A stretch of 6,919 bases of DNA from Deltaproteobacteria bacterium (GTDB lineage: Bacteria; Desulfobacterota; DSM-4660; Desulfatiglandales; HGW-15): positions 1 to 6,919 of the forward strand of contig DAOVAK010000145.1 in the NCBI GenBank assembly GCA_030671095.1, given 5' to 3'. A program made the position numbers and the translations under genes. The notes under the pieces are model-generated. The model had not been told where the DNA came from. It made no database searches and was given only the letters and a program-made list of their open reading frames with translations. Position 1 is the first letter of the stretch. Every line of letters begins with the position of its first letter. This document shows positions 1 through 6,651 of the stretch, in pieces.

Positions 1-140
1 ATCTGGATCTCGAACACCTTTGGGTCGTCTATCCTGGACAACACCATTATACGGTAGACAAAAACGTGTCAGTCTGGCCCCTTCAGCGGCTTCCAGATCT
101 GGCGACTCAACTTAGAGAATCCTCCGAACCCGCTTCTTAA
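1..140 (+). CDS. C-terminal fragment of a probable AAA/DUF4143-type ATP-binding protein (5' end outside window)
   Basis: An open frame enters from the left edge (first full codon at position 3) and stops at TAA 138-140, giving 45 residues. The segment LWVVYPGQHHYTVDKNVSVW followed by PLQRLPDL has the hydrophobic strand, Tyr-Pro-Gly turn, Tyr and proline-rich end that I associate with the C-terminus of the large family of ATP-binding proteins carrying an N-terminal AAA domain and a C-terminal DUF4143 nuclease-like domain. In that family the end reads roughly 'VVYPG..Y.l...v..lPl..l'. No ATPase motif is visible because only the tail is inside the window, so the family name is recognition from memory. 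The gene converges on purF and is not part of its operon; a likely terminator follows it. Coding status is fairly secure, identity moderate. Confidence 0.6.
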   Translation, partial: LDLEHLWVVYPGQHHYTVDKNVSVWPLQRLPDLATQLRESSEPAS

Positions 141-173
141 AAAGGGATCGAGTCACCTTTAAACTGATTTATC

Positions 174-214
174 CCACCTTGAAGGTCTGGCAGATCCTAC
201 TGGGTGGAATTTTT
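174..214 (+). terminator. Probable intrinsic terminator of the plus-strand gene
   Basis: CCACC (174-178) pairs with GGTGG (203-207). Inside it, AGGTCT (183-188) pairs with AGA-T-CCT (192-198) with one bulged T and a GGC loop. The outer arm is followed by AA and then TTTTT (210-214). It lies 33 bases after the TAA of the upstream plus-strand frame. On the minus strand no U-run follows the hairpin, so it should act only on plus-strand transcripts. Folding energy was not computed. Confidence 0.45.
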
Positions 215-380
215 GCTCTGTTGAACCCTGCACCTGGACGCCGGTAACATTTAAATTTTCTTTGAAGTTATTTAAAAGACTTAAAGGCTTGGTACCAATC
301 ATTCTCCTTCTTCGGAATTGAATAATTCCTGATAATCTGCATTTATCGAACAAAATTTTGAATCGAATCTTACGATTCCC

Positions 381-399
381 CAAAACCAAGCACTGCTTG
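381..399 (-). terminator. Weak candidate terminator for the carA-carB-purF transcript
   Basis: Read on the minus strand about 35 bases after the purF stop, CAAGC and GCTTG form a five-pair stem around a three-base loop, followed by GTTTTG. The stem is short and the U-run has only four bases, so this may be only part of a longer termination zone that includes the GAATC/GATTC hairpin at 365-378. Confidence 0.2.
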
Positions 400-434
400 C
401 AATAATGCGTTAAGCCTTCGATTTCATATGGTAA

Positions 435-1877
435 TCACTCAAGGCAGTATTTGTTGAAGTCTTTATCGATGGGAACAGGGTATTCCCCGTCAAAGCAGGC
501 GAGGCAGAGGTCTTTCCTGGGGATATGGGTCGCCTGCACCAGGTTGTCCACGTGCAGGTATCCAAGGCTATCCAGGCCAATAAAATCTCGGATCTCTTCC
601 ACCGTTTTTTCGGTAGCAATCAGTTCGCCCCTGGTAGAGAAATCAATGCCGTAATAACAGGGAAATCGGTGGGGAGGGCAACTCACCAGCATGTGAACCT
701 CACGGGCCCCTACGTTTCGTAATGTCTTGATTCTTGTTCGTGCCGTGGTACCCCTGATGATGGAATCTTCTATGATCAGAACCCGCTGGTTTCTTAACAA
801 CTCCTTTACGGGATTGAGTTTGACCTTTACCCCGAAGTCCCTCATGCTCTGGGAAGGCTGGATAAAGGTCCTGCCCACATAATGATTTCTAATAACGCCC
901 ATTTCCAATGGAAGTCCGGAAGAGTGGGCATAACCAATGGCTGCATAGTTGCCCGAATCGGGGAAGGGCATTACCAGATCCGCCTCAACAGGGAACTCTT
1001 TAGAAAGAAGCTCACCCTGTTTTTTGCGAAAGAGATACACATTTTGCCCATACACATTGCTGTCAGGCCGAGAAAAATAGATGAGCTCAAAGATACACTG
1101 GGCCTTTCTGCAGTCTGTCTCTAACTGGATACTTCTCAGCCCATTCTTGTTGATGATCAGTATCTCGCCCGGTTCCACATCTCTCACATACTCTGCTTGT
1201 ACAAGATCGAAGGCACAGGTCTCAGAGGTAACCACATAGCCGGAACTCAAACGTCCAAGGCATAGAGGTCGGAATCCGTGAGGATCTCGCACCGCGATAA
1301 GGGCATCCTCGGTCATGATGATCATGGAGTAGGCACCCCTAACCTGCTTCATGGTTTGAAGCATGGCCTGTTCGAACCCCTTTTTCATGGACTTGGCCAC
1401 AAGATGTAGGACGATTTCTGTATCCATGCTCGTTTGGAAAATGGATCCATCGTCTTCCAGTTCTGTCCGAATCTGGCGAGAATTCACGAGATTGCCGTTG
1501 TGGGCAATGGCCAATGTCTTTCCTGCGTACTGGATCCTGAAGGGCTGCGCGTTTACGAGGAGGGATGAACCGGTCGTAGAATACCTCACATGACCAAGAG
1601 CCACATATCCTTTCAGTTTGTCTAGGATCTGCTCGTCAAAGATATCCGGCACAAGGCCCATGGCCTTGTGCTCTACCACGTAATTCCCGTCGGAGACCAC
1701 GATTCCGGCACTTTCCTGCCCCCTGTGCTGGAGTGCATATAGGCCAAAATAGGTCAACTTTGCTGCCTCTTCATGACCGTAGACGGCAAATATGCCGCAT
1801 TCCTCCCGGGGCCGCCTTGGGGACAAGGTGCGTTTCTGTTGTTTTGAAATGTCGTTCCTGGATTCGTAGTGCGTCAT
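435..1877 (-). CDS. purF: Amidophosphoribosyltransferase (glutamine PRPP amidotransferase), Fe-S type
   Basis: This cytoplasmic enzyme transfers ammonia from glutamine to PRPP to make 5-phosphoribosylamine, the first committed step of purine synthesis. The 480-residue protein has an N-terminal Ntn glutaminase domain and a C-terminal type I phosphoribosyltransferase domain. Residues 1-26 form a basic propeptide ending in Arg-Glu-Glu, so Cys27 in EECGIF should become the catalytic N-terminal cysteine after self-cleavage. HRGQESAGI (51-59) and HNGNL (126-130) are glutaminase motifs. VLIIEDSIIRGTT (366-378) is the PRPP-binding loop. Cys261, Cys407, Cys458 and Cys461 line up with the four [4Fe-4S] ligands of the Bacillus subtilis enzyme. 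The ATG at 1877 is the only methionine before Cys27; its Shine-Dalgarno match is poor (AGG about 12 bases upstream, in sequence next to the repeat array). It is last in the cluster, 154 bases after carB. The family is known for feedback inhibition by purine nucleotides. Confidence 0.96.
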   Translation of the reverse strand: MTHYESRNDISKQQKRTLSPRRPREECGIFAVYGHEEAAKLTYFGLYALQHRGQESAGIVVSDGNYVVEHKAMGLVPDIFDEQILDKLKGYVALGHVRYSTTGSSLLVNAQPFRIQYAGKTLAIAHNGNLVNSRQIRTELEDDGSIFQTSMDTEIVLHLVAKSMKKGFEQAMLQTMKQVRGAYSMIIMTEDALIAVRDPHGFRPLCLGRLSSGYVVTSETCAFDLVQAEYVRDVEPGEILIINKNGLRSIQLETDCRKAQCIFELIYFSRPDSNVYGQNVYLFRKKQGELLSKEFPVEADLVMPFPDSGNYAAIGYAHSSGLPLEMGVIRNHYVGRTFIQPSQSMRDFGVKVKLNPVKELLRNQRVLIIEDSIIRGTTARTRIKTLRNVGAREVHMLVSCPPHRFPCYYGIDFSTRGELIATEKTVEEIRDFIGLDSLGYLHVDNLVQATHIPRKDLCLACFDGEYPVPIDKDFNKYCLE

Positions 1878-1893
1878 GGATCTTCAACCTACA

Positions 1894-2036
1894 ATGATTG
1901 CCGATTGTCGATTGAAGATTGTCTATTGGTTGTATCTTTCAATTATCAATATTCAATCTTCAATCACTATTGTCAATTGTCGATTGACTCTTGCTTGTAT
2001 CTTTCAATCATCAATATTCAATCTTCAATCTTCAAT
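1894..2036. repeat. Degenerate heptamer array (ATTGAAG / CAATCTT class) filling the carB-purF spacer
   Basis: Read in the direction of transcription, the array is a run of seven-base units: five ATTGAAN-like units, a spacer containing GATACAA, three CAATNNN units, four ATTGAAN-like units, another GATACAA spacer, then five CAATNNN units. It is therefore two copies of an [ATTG heptamers - GATACAA - CAATNNN heptamers] block. The plus strand shows the duplication directly: 36 bases at 1930-1965 recur at 1995-2030 with one mismatch, and a 12-base string at 1904-1915 recurs at 1976-1987. GATTGAAGATTG at 1910-1921 is the exact reverse complement of 1954-1965 and of 2019-2030, so the transcript can fold back. 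The first unit contains the carB stop codon, and the last ends 16 bases before the purF ATG. Similar short tandem heptamers are known in other bacteria (for example the cyanobacterial STRR repeats), but I do not recognise this one as a named family. Confidence 0.85.
1930..2030. repeat. 36-base direct repeat, copies at 1930-1965 and 1995-2030
   Basis: The two copies differ at one position (T versus C in CAATTATC/CAATCATC). They start 65 bases apart, which is not a multiple of seven. This points to duplication of a larger block within the heptamer array rather than simple addition of heptamers. Confidence 0.9.
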
Positions 2037-5000
2037 TACCGTGGTATTCTTGCAATGTCTTCACATCCAATTCACCCTCTAGCATAGATTTTATGGCGAG
2101 TGCTGTCGCTTTGGCGCCTGAAAGGGTCGTTGTGTAAGGTATATCGAATGTTAGGGCCGTGCGACGGATAGAATAGGACTCGGCGATCGCATTCTTACCA
2201 CTTGTGGTATTTATAACCAGATCAATCTCCCCGTTCTTAATCATATCCACAATGTGAGGTCTTCCTTCCCGTACTTTGTTGACCCGCTCGTTGGTAATGC
2301 CATGCTGCGAGAGGAAGGCCCAAGTGCCCCTGGTGGCCAAGATCTTGAACCCCAGGTCGTAGAGCAGAAAAGCTGTCTTTAGCAAACCCATCTTATCTTC
2401 ATCCTTCACACTGATGAATACCGTTCCAGACAAAGGCAGTTTCTGCCCTGCAGCCAACTGTGATTTGGCAAAGGCAAGTCCGAAAGACTGATCGATGCCC
2501 ATAACCTCTCCTGTGGACTTCATTTCAGGGCCCAAAAGGGTATCCACTCCGGGGAAGCGGGCAAAGGGAAAGACGGATTCCTTGACAGAAAGGTGCGATG
2601 GGGAGACCTCTGCGGTAAAACCCAGTTCCTTGAGGCTCCTCCCCATGATGACCTTGGTAGCCAGTTTGGCCAAGGGAACACCGGTCGCTTTGCTCGCGAA
2701 TGGGACTGTCCTCGATGCCCGGGGATTGACCTCAAGCACATAGATAACCCCGTTTTTGATGGCGTACTGAATGTTCATCAAACCCACCACTTTCAGTTCC
2801 CTTGCCAAGGCCCTTGTGTGCTCTTTGAGTTGTTCGAGAATGTCCGGATTTAAAGAAATGGGAGGCAAAACGCATGCACTATCCCCGCTATGAATCCCTG
2901 CCTCCTCGATGTGTTCCATGATACCGCCGATGACCGTATCCTGGCCATCAGAAATGGCATCAACATCTATTTCGATGGCATGTTCAAGGAACCGATCGAT
3001 CAATACCGGTTTACCCGGAGAGACCCGGACGGCATTCCGGATGTAGAACTCCAGATCGGCCTGGTCATATACGATCTCCATGGCACGACCACCCAAGACA
3101 AAGGATGGCCTCACCACCACAGGATAGCCAATCTCCCTGGCCACCTCTATGGCTTGCTCTCCATTGGTGGCCATTCCATTTTCTGGTTGGACCAGATTCA
3201 CCTTTTTCAGCAGGCCCTGGAAACGCCCCCTGTCTTCCGCCGCGTCTATACTATCAGGACTCGTCCCAAGAATATTTACGCCCGCCTCTGCCAAAGGCAC
3301 AGATATGTTCAGGGGCGTTTGTCCTCCGAACTGGACGATAACACCTTCCGGTTGTTCCTGTTCCACAATGTTCAGGACATCTTCTCTGGTAAGAGGCTCA
3401 AAATAGAGTTTGTCTGAGGTATCATAGTCTGTGCTCACCGTCTCTGGATTGCTGTTGACCATGATGCTCTCAATCCCCATCTCTTTGAGGGCGAAGGATG
3501 CCTGAACACAGCAATAATCAAATTCAATGCCCTGCCCTATTCTGTTGGGACCTCCACCAAGAATAACCACCTTCTTTTTATCTGAAGAACGAATCTCATT
3601 TTCCTGCTCATAACTCGAATAGTAGTAAGGCGTGTAGGCCTCAAATTCTGCTGCACAGGTATCCACCAGTTTGTAAACTGGCGCTACCGCCATCGATGAT
3701 CTTACTTTTCTCACAGTCTCCTCTTCAGTACGAAACAGATTGGCCAGTTGGATGTCAGAATATCCATATTCTTTCACCTGCTTCAAGAAATCTGAGTCCC
3801 ATTTCTTGAGGTGAAGTCCTCTTCGCCTCAAATCCTTTATGCGTTCTTCCATCTCATATATCTGCTGGATGTGGTATAGGAACCAGGGATCAATGCGGGT
3901 GAGTTCATATACCTTTTCTATTGGCATCCCTTTGCGAAAGGCCTCACGGATGTAAAAAATACGCTTTGAGTTTGGATTAATAAGCCGCTCTTCAATCTCC
4001 TGCAGATCCGGTTGTTGCTCCCGGCCCTGGGGTATATCCGAACCGAGTCCGTATCGGCCAATCTCTAAGGACCTAAGGGCCTTCTGAAGGGATTCTTTGA
4101 AGGTCCTTCCGATGGCCATTGTTTCACCCACCGACTTCATGGACGTGGTCAACCTGTCTTCTGCCCCGGGGAACTTTTCAAAGGCCCAGCGGGGTATTTT
4201 GACCACACAATAATCGATGGTGGGTTCAAAGGAGGCGAGAGTCTCTTGTGTGATATCATTGGCGATCTCATCCAGGGTGTATCCCACAGCAAGTTTTGCT
4301 GCTATTTTGGCAATGGGAAAACCGGTCGCCTTGGATGCAAGGGCTGAACTTCTTGATACCCTTGGATTCATCTCAATGACCATCATCTCGCCGTTTTCCG
4401 GATGAATGGCAAATTGGATGTTGGAACCGCCGGTCTCAACTCCGATTTCCCTGATGATGTCAATGGCCGCATCCCTCATGGCCTGATACTCTCTGTCTGT
4501 GAGGGTCTGAGCGGGGGCAACAGTGATGCTATCACCGGTATGAATGCCCATGGGATCGAAATTTTCTATGGAGCAAATGATGACCACGTTGTCTTTGAAA
4601 TCCCGCATGACTTCCAGTTCATATTCCTTCCACCCGATGAGGGACTCTTCCATAATGATCTCGGAAATCATGCTCGCGTCAAGCCCTGCGCTCGCAAGGG
4701 TTTCCATTTCCTCCCGGTTGTAGGCCACACCGCCACCAATTCCGCCCAGGGTAAAACTGGCCCTGATGATGATAGGATAACCAATCCCTTCTGCCACCTC
4801 TCTGGCCTGATTCATGTCTCTGACGATGCCGCTCTTGGGCACCTTCAGCCCGATTCGATCCATGGCGTCCCGGAATTGCTCCCTGTCCTCGGCCTTCTTG
4901 ATGACCTCTACCGAAGCCCCGATCATCTCCACACCCAGTCTCTCCAGCAAACCGGTCTCAGCCACCCTAACCGCTGTATTGAGGCCGGTCTGCCCACCCA

Positions 5001-5268
5001 GCGTGGGGAGAATGGCATCGGGTCTTTCCCGCTCAACCACTTTTTCTAATATCTCAGGCGTGATCGGTTCAACATAGGTGCGGTGGGCGGTTTCGGGATC
5101 GGTCATGATCGTGGCGGGATTGCTATTTATAAGGACCACCTCGAACCCCTCTTCCATTAAGGCCTTACAGGCCTGGGTTCCGGAATAATCGAATTCACAG
5201 GCCTGGCCGATGATGATGGGGCCAGAGCCGATGATGAGGATCTTTTTTATATCTGTTCGTTTAGGCAT
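2032..5268 (-). CDS. carB: Carbamoyl-phosphate synthase large subunit
   Basis: CarB makes carbamoyl phosphate from bicarbonate, ammonia delivered from CarA, and two ATP, for pyrimidine and arginine synthesis. At 1078 residues it is close to the 1073 of Escherichia coli CarB. The first synthetase unit (about 1-400) keeps the expected ATP-grasp residues at the same numbers as E. coli: Arg129, His243, Gln285, Glu299 and Asn301. An oligomerisation region follows (about 400-550). The second, duplicated synthetase unit (about 560-940) starts at [16 protein letters not shown] and has GIHSGDS (791-797) and LEVNPR (845-850). The C-terminal MGS-like allosteric domain (about 948-1078) includes NTTSG (1020-1024). 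The start is set at MPKRTDIKK, which matches the family N-terminus; an in-frame ATG at 5343 would add 25 residues read through repeat sequence and is rejected. No clear Shine-Dalgarno precedes the ATG. The last codon (Asn) and TGA lie inside the first downstream heptamer. The E. coli enzyme is inhibited by UMP and activated by ornithine and IMP. Confidence 0.98.
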   Translation of the reverse strand: MPKRTDIKKILIIGSGPIIIGQACEFDYSGTQACKALMEEGFEVVLINSNPATIMTDPETAHRTYVEPITPEILEKVVERERPDAILPTLGGQTGLNTAVRVAETGLLERLGVEMIGASVEVIKKAEDREQFRDAMDRIGLKVPKSGIVRDMNQAREVAEGIGYPIIIRASFTLGGIGGGVAYNREEMETLASAGLDASMISEIIMEESLIGWKEYELEVMRDFKDNVVIICSIENFDPMGIHTGDSITVAPAQTLTDREYQAMRDAAIDIIREIGVETGGSNIQFAIHPENGEMMVIEMNPRVSRSSALASKATGFPIAKIAAKLAVGYTLDEIANDITQETLASFEPTIDYCVVKIPRWAFEKFPGAEDRLTTSMKSVGETMAIGRTFKESLQKALRSLEIGRYGLGSDIPQGREQQPDLQEIEERLINPNSKRIFYIREAFRKGMPIEKVYELTRIDPWFLYHIQQIYEMEERIKDLRRRGLHLKKWDSDFLKQVKEYGYSDIQLANLFRTEEETVRKVRSSMAVAPVYKLVDTCAAEFEAYTPYYYSSYEQENEIRSSDKKKVVILGGGPNRIGQGIEFDYCCVQASFALKEMGIESIMVNSNPETVSTDYDTSDKLYFEPLTREDVLNIVEQEQPEGVIVQFGGQTPLNISVPLAEAGVNILGTSPDSIDAAEDRGRFQGLLKKVNLVQPENGMATNGEQAIEVAREIGYPVVVRPSFVLGGRAMEIVYDQADLEFYIRNAVRVSPGKPVLIDRFLEHAIEIDVDAISDGQDTVIGGIMEHIEEAGIHSGDSACVLPPISLNPDILEQLKEHTRALARELKVVGLMNIQYAIKNGVIYVLEVNPRASRTVPFASKATGVPLAKLATKVIMGRSLKELGFTAEVSPSHLSVKESVFPFARFPGVDTLLGPEMKSTGEVMGIDQSFGLAFAKSQLAAGQKLPLSGTVFISVKDEDKMGLLKTAFLLYDLGFKILATRGTWAFLSQHGITNERVNKVREGRPHIVDMIKNGEIDLVINTTSGKNAIAESYSIRRTALTFDIPYTTTLSGAKATALAIKSMLEGELDVKTLQEYHGN

Positions 5269-5272
5269 GGAT

Positions 5273-5321
5273 GAATCACTAGTTACCAGTGACCAGTGAC
5301 GAGTAGTAAGGGAAAGTGAAG
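5273..5321. repeat. Heptamer array arm next to the carB start (GTCACTG class)
   Basis: In the transcribed direction this stretch reads as about seven heptamers, with the clearest being GTCACTG, GTCACTG, GTAACTA and GTGATTC just before the carB ATG; the two farthest from carB (5308-5321) are degenerate. The units are the reverse complement of the AAGTGAC-type units at 5407-5476. Positions 5288-5304 pair with 5438-5454 at 16 of 17 bases. The array ends four bases before the carB start codon, where a ribosome binding site would normally lie. Confidence 0.75.
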
Positions 5322-5406
5322 GAAACTGCTGTCGACCTAACATCTAGAGATTTGCAGCATTGGTGCACCAGTTGTTTCTCTCCGTTTTCAGTCATGAGGA
5401 CGTTTC

Positions 5407-5476
5407 TAGTCTTGTTACTCGTTACTTGTCACTTCTAACTCGTCACTTGTCACTTCTTACTTCTTACTAACTACTT
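5407..5476. repeat. Ten-unit in-phase heptamer array (AAGTGAC class) at the carA stop
   Basis: The stretch is exactly 70 bases, or ten heptamers without a phase break. Read in the transcribed direction they are AAGTAGT, TAGTAAG, AAGTAAG, AAGTGAC, AAGTGAC, GAGTTAG, AAGTGAC, AAGTAAC, GAGTAAC and AAGACTA. The first unit contains the last sense codon of carA (AAG, Lys378) and its TAG stop. The array is unrelated in sequence to the ATTGAAG class between carB and purF but has the same period and the same placement. Confidence 0.85.
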
Positions 5477-6607
5477 ATGGTACCTGGTCATCATATCTAT
5501 GAATCTGTCAAACAGGTAAGTGGCATCGTGAGGGCCTGGAGAAGCCTCAGGATGGTATTGTACGGAAAAAAGTGGAATCTTCTTGTGAACGAGTCCTTCC
5601 AGGGTATTGTCATTCAGGTTAATGTGGCTCAATTCCACGTCAGGGTCGTTCAGGGACTCGATACCCACGCAGAACCCATGATTTTGAGCCGTAATTTCTA
5701 CTTTGCCGGTTGACAGGTCCTTAACGGGCTGGTTGGCCCCCCGATGGCCGAATTTCAGCTTAAAGGTCTCCCCTCCAAGGGCCAATCCGATCAACTGGTG
5801 ACCAAGGCATATCCCGAAAATGGGTCTCTTTCCCATCTGATCCCGGATGGTCTCCACGGCGTAGGTGACTGCCGCGGGATCCCCTGGCCCATTACTCAAA
5901 AATAGGCCGTGGGGCTCTAGCTTATTTATGGTTTCTGAACCCGTATATGCAGGCAGCATGAGGATGGTACAACCTCTCCTCTCAAGAGAGCGAAGGATAT
6001 TGTATTTGATCCCATAATCCATGGCTACTACCCGCCAGGAATCCTCCCGGTCCGGCCACTGGAATTGATCAAGGCCTCCTTCAATCTCTACGGTTCTGCC
6101 GTCTTGCCAGAGCATGGGCTCTTGACAGGTCACTTCTTTGACCAGATCAAGGCCTACCATGTTGGGTGCCTGCCTTGCCGTTTCCACCAGGGAGTCAGGG
6201 TCCAGATCCAGAGTAGACAGGGCCGCCTTCATGGCACCAGCAAGCCTAATGTGCCTGGTCAATGCACGGGTATCAATTCCTTCTATCCCAGGTATCTTGT
6301 TGGATTTGAGATAATCGGCCAGGCTCCTCTGGGATCTCCAGTTGCTGGGATATTCCTGGGACTCCTTCACCAGTAAGGCTTTCACCTGAATCCTATCTGA
6401 TTCGATATCTTCCTCATTGATACCGTAATTACCTATCAATGGGTAGGTCATGGTTACCATTTGGCCGCAATAGGAGGGATCGGTCAGTATCTCCTGGTAA
6501 CCAGACATGCTCGTATTAAAGACCACTTCACCAACAGCCTCACCATGACCCGTAAAAGAGCGCCCCTTAAATACGGTACCGTCTTCTAAAGCGAGAAGTG
6601 CTTTTAT
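5471..6607 (-). CDS. carA: Carbamoyl-phosphate synthase small (glutaminase) subunit, with probable ATA start
   Basis: CarA hydrolyses glutamine and channels the ammonia to CarB. The protein is 378 residues from the proposed start, a normal length for the family. Residues 1-150 are the CarA-specific N-terminal domain, with KALLALEDGTVFKGRSF then NTSMSGYQEILTDPSY. The C-terminal class I glutamine amidotransferase domain has SNGPGDP (238-244), the nucleophile Cys267 in GICLGHQ (265-271), and His352/Glu354 in YHPE. There is no ATG, GTG or TTG in frame upstream of GTG 6526, back to an in-frame stop near 6780. Starting at 6526 would give 351 residues and lose 27 conserved ones. ATA at 6607 sits where the family's initiator Met normally lies (M-KALLALEDG), eight bases after AGGGGG. 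A CTG at 6643 is the only other near-start in this part of the frame. The 3' end runs into the heptamer array, and carB begins 202 bases later. Identity is certain; the start is inferred. Confidence 0.95.
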   Translation of the reverse strand: MKALLALEDGTVFKGRSFTGHGEAVGEVVFNTSMSGYQEILTDPSYCGQMVTMTYPLIGNYGINEEDIESDRIQVKALLVKESQEYPSNWRSQRSLADYLKSNKIPGIEGIDTRALTRHIRLAGAMKAALSTLDLDPDSLVETARQAPNMVGLDLVKEVTCQEPMLWQDGRTVEIEGGLDQFQWPDREDSWRVVAMDYGIKYNILRSLERRGCTILMLPAYTGSETINKLEPHGLFLSNGPGDPAAVTYAVETIRDQMGKRPIFGICLGHQLIGLALGGETFKLKFGHRGANQPVKDLSTGKVEITAQNHGFCVGIESLNDPDVELSHINLNDNTLEGLVHKKIPLFSVQYHPEASPGPHDATYLFDRFIDMMTRYHK

Positions 6608-6615
6608 TGTTTCTA

Positions 6616-6621
6616 CCCCCT
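6616..6621 (-). promoter_or_regulatory. Shine-Dalgarno of carA
   Basis: AGGGGG on the minus strand ends eight bases before ATA 6607-6605. It is the only strong Shine-Dalgarno-like sequence near any gene start in the window, and it supports initiation at the ATA codon rather than at GTG 6526, which lies more than 80 bases further on. Confidence 0.6.
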
Positions 6622-6651
6622 GAAAACTTTTAGCAAAGCTCAGTCTCGAAC

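Larger units (their letters stand above)
141..434. other. Convergent intergenic spacer between the plus-strand fragment and purF
   Basis: This 294-base spacer separates two converging genes. I see no convincing gene in it. It holds a likely plus-strand terminator at 174-214 and several short inverted repeats: GGAATT/AATTCC at 314-329, GAATC/GATTC at 365-378, CAAGC/GCTTG at 387-399, and the palindrome TTGGTACCAA at 289-298. A minus-strand open frame of up to 76 codons (159-389) runs through it, but it looks like chance reading of AT-rich spacer. Confidence 0.6.

Noticed and set aside
214..250. Possible fourth heptamer class downstream of purF (TTGAACC, CTGCACC, TGGACGC-like units)
   Set aside because: The units match each other too poorly to separate from chance.
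289..298. Palindrome TTGGTACCAA as an operator
   Set aside because: A ten-base palindrome in a convergent spacer has no adjacent promoter and is not rare enough to mean much.
159..389. 76-codon minus-strand open frame downstream of purF
   Set aside because: No family resemblance. The internal ATG has AAGGAG only one base before it, which is too close, and the end overlaps the probable terminator of the opposite gene.
1894..2036. CRISPR array
   Set aside because: The units are seven bases, degenerate and without unique spacers; no cas genes are present.
1869..2087. Two plus-strand open frames of about 70 codons across the carB-purF spacer
   Set aside because: They are translations of the heptamer array and carB antisense, made open because the CAATCTT orientation lacks stops.
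2890..3417. 175-codon open frame on the plus strand
   Set aside because: It lies wholly inside carB on the opposite strand and carB is beyond doubt; the translation shows no recognisable domain.
4402..5049. 215-codon open frame on the plus strand
   Set aside because: It is antisense to the conserved first synthetase unit of carB and is explained by the codon use of carB.
5269..5343. 25-residue N-terminal extension of CarB from an upstream ATG
   Set aside because: The extension is a translation of heptamer repeats, and the family N-terminus MPKRTDIKK begins at 5268.
5361..5370. Palindrome TGGTGCACCA in the carA-carB spacer as a regulator site
   Set aside because: It is a single short palindrome with no second copy or promoter nearby; it may be just part of the loop of the larger inverted repeat.
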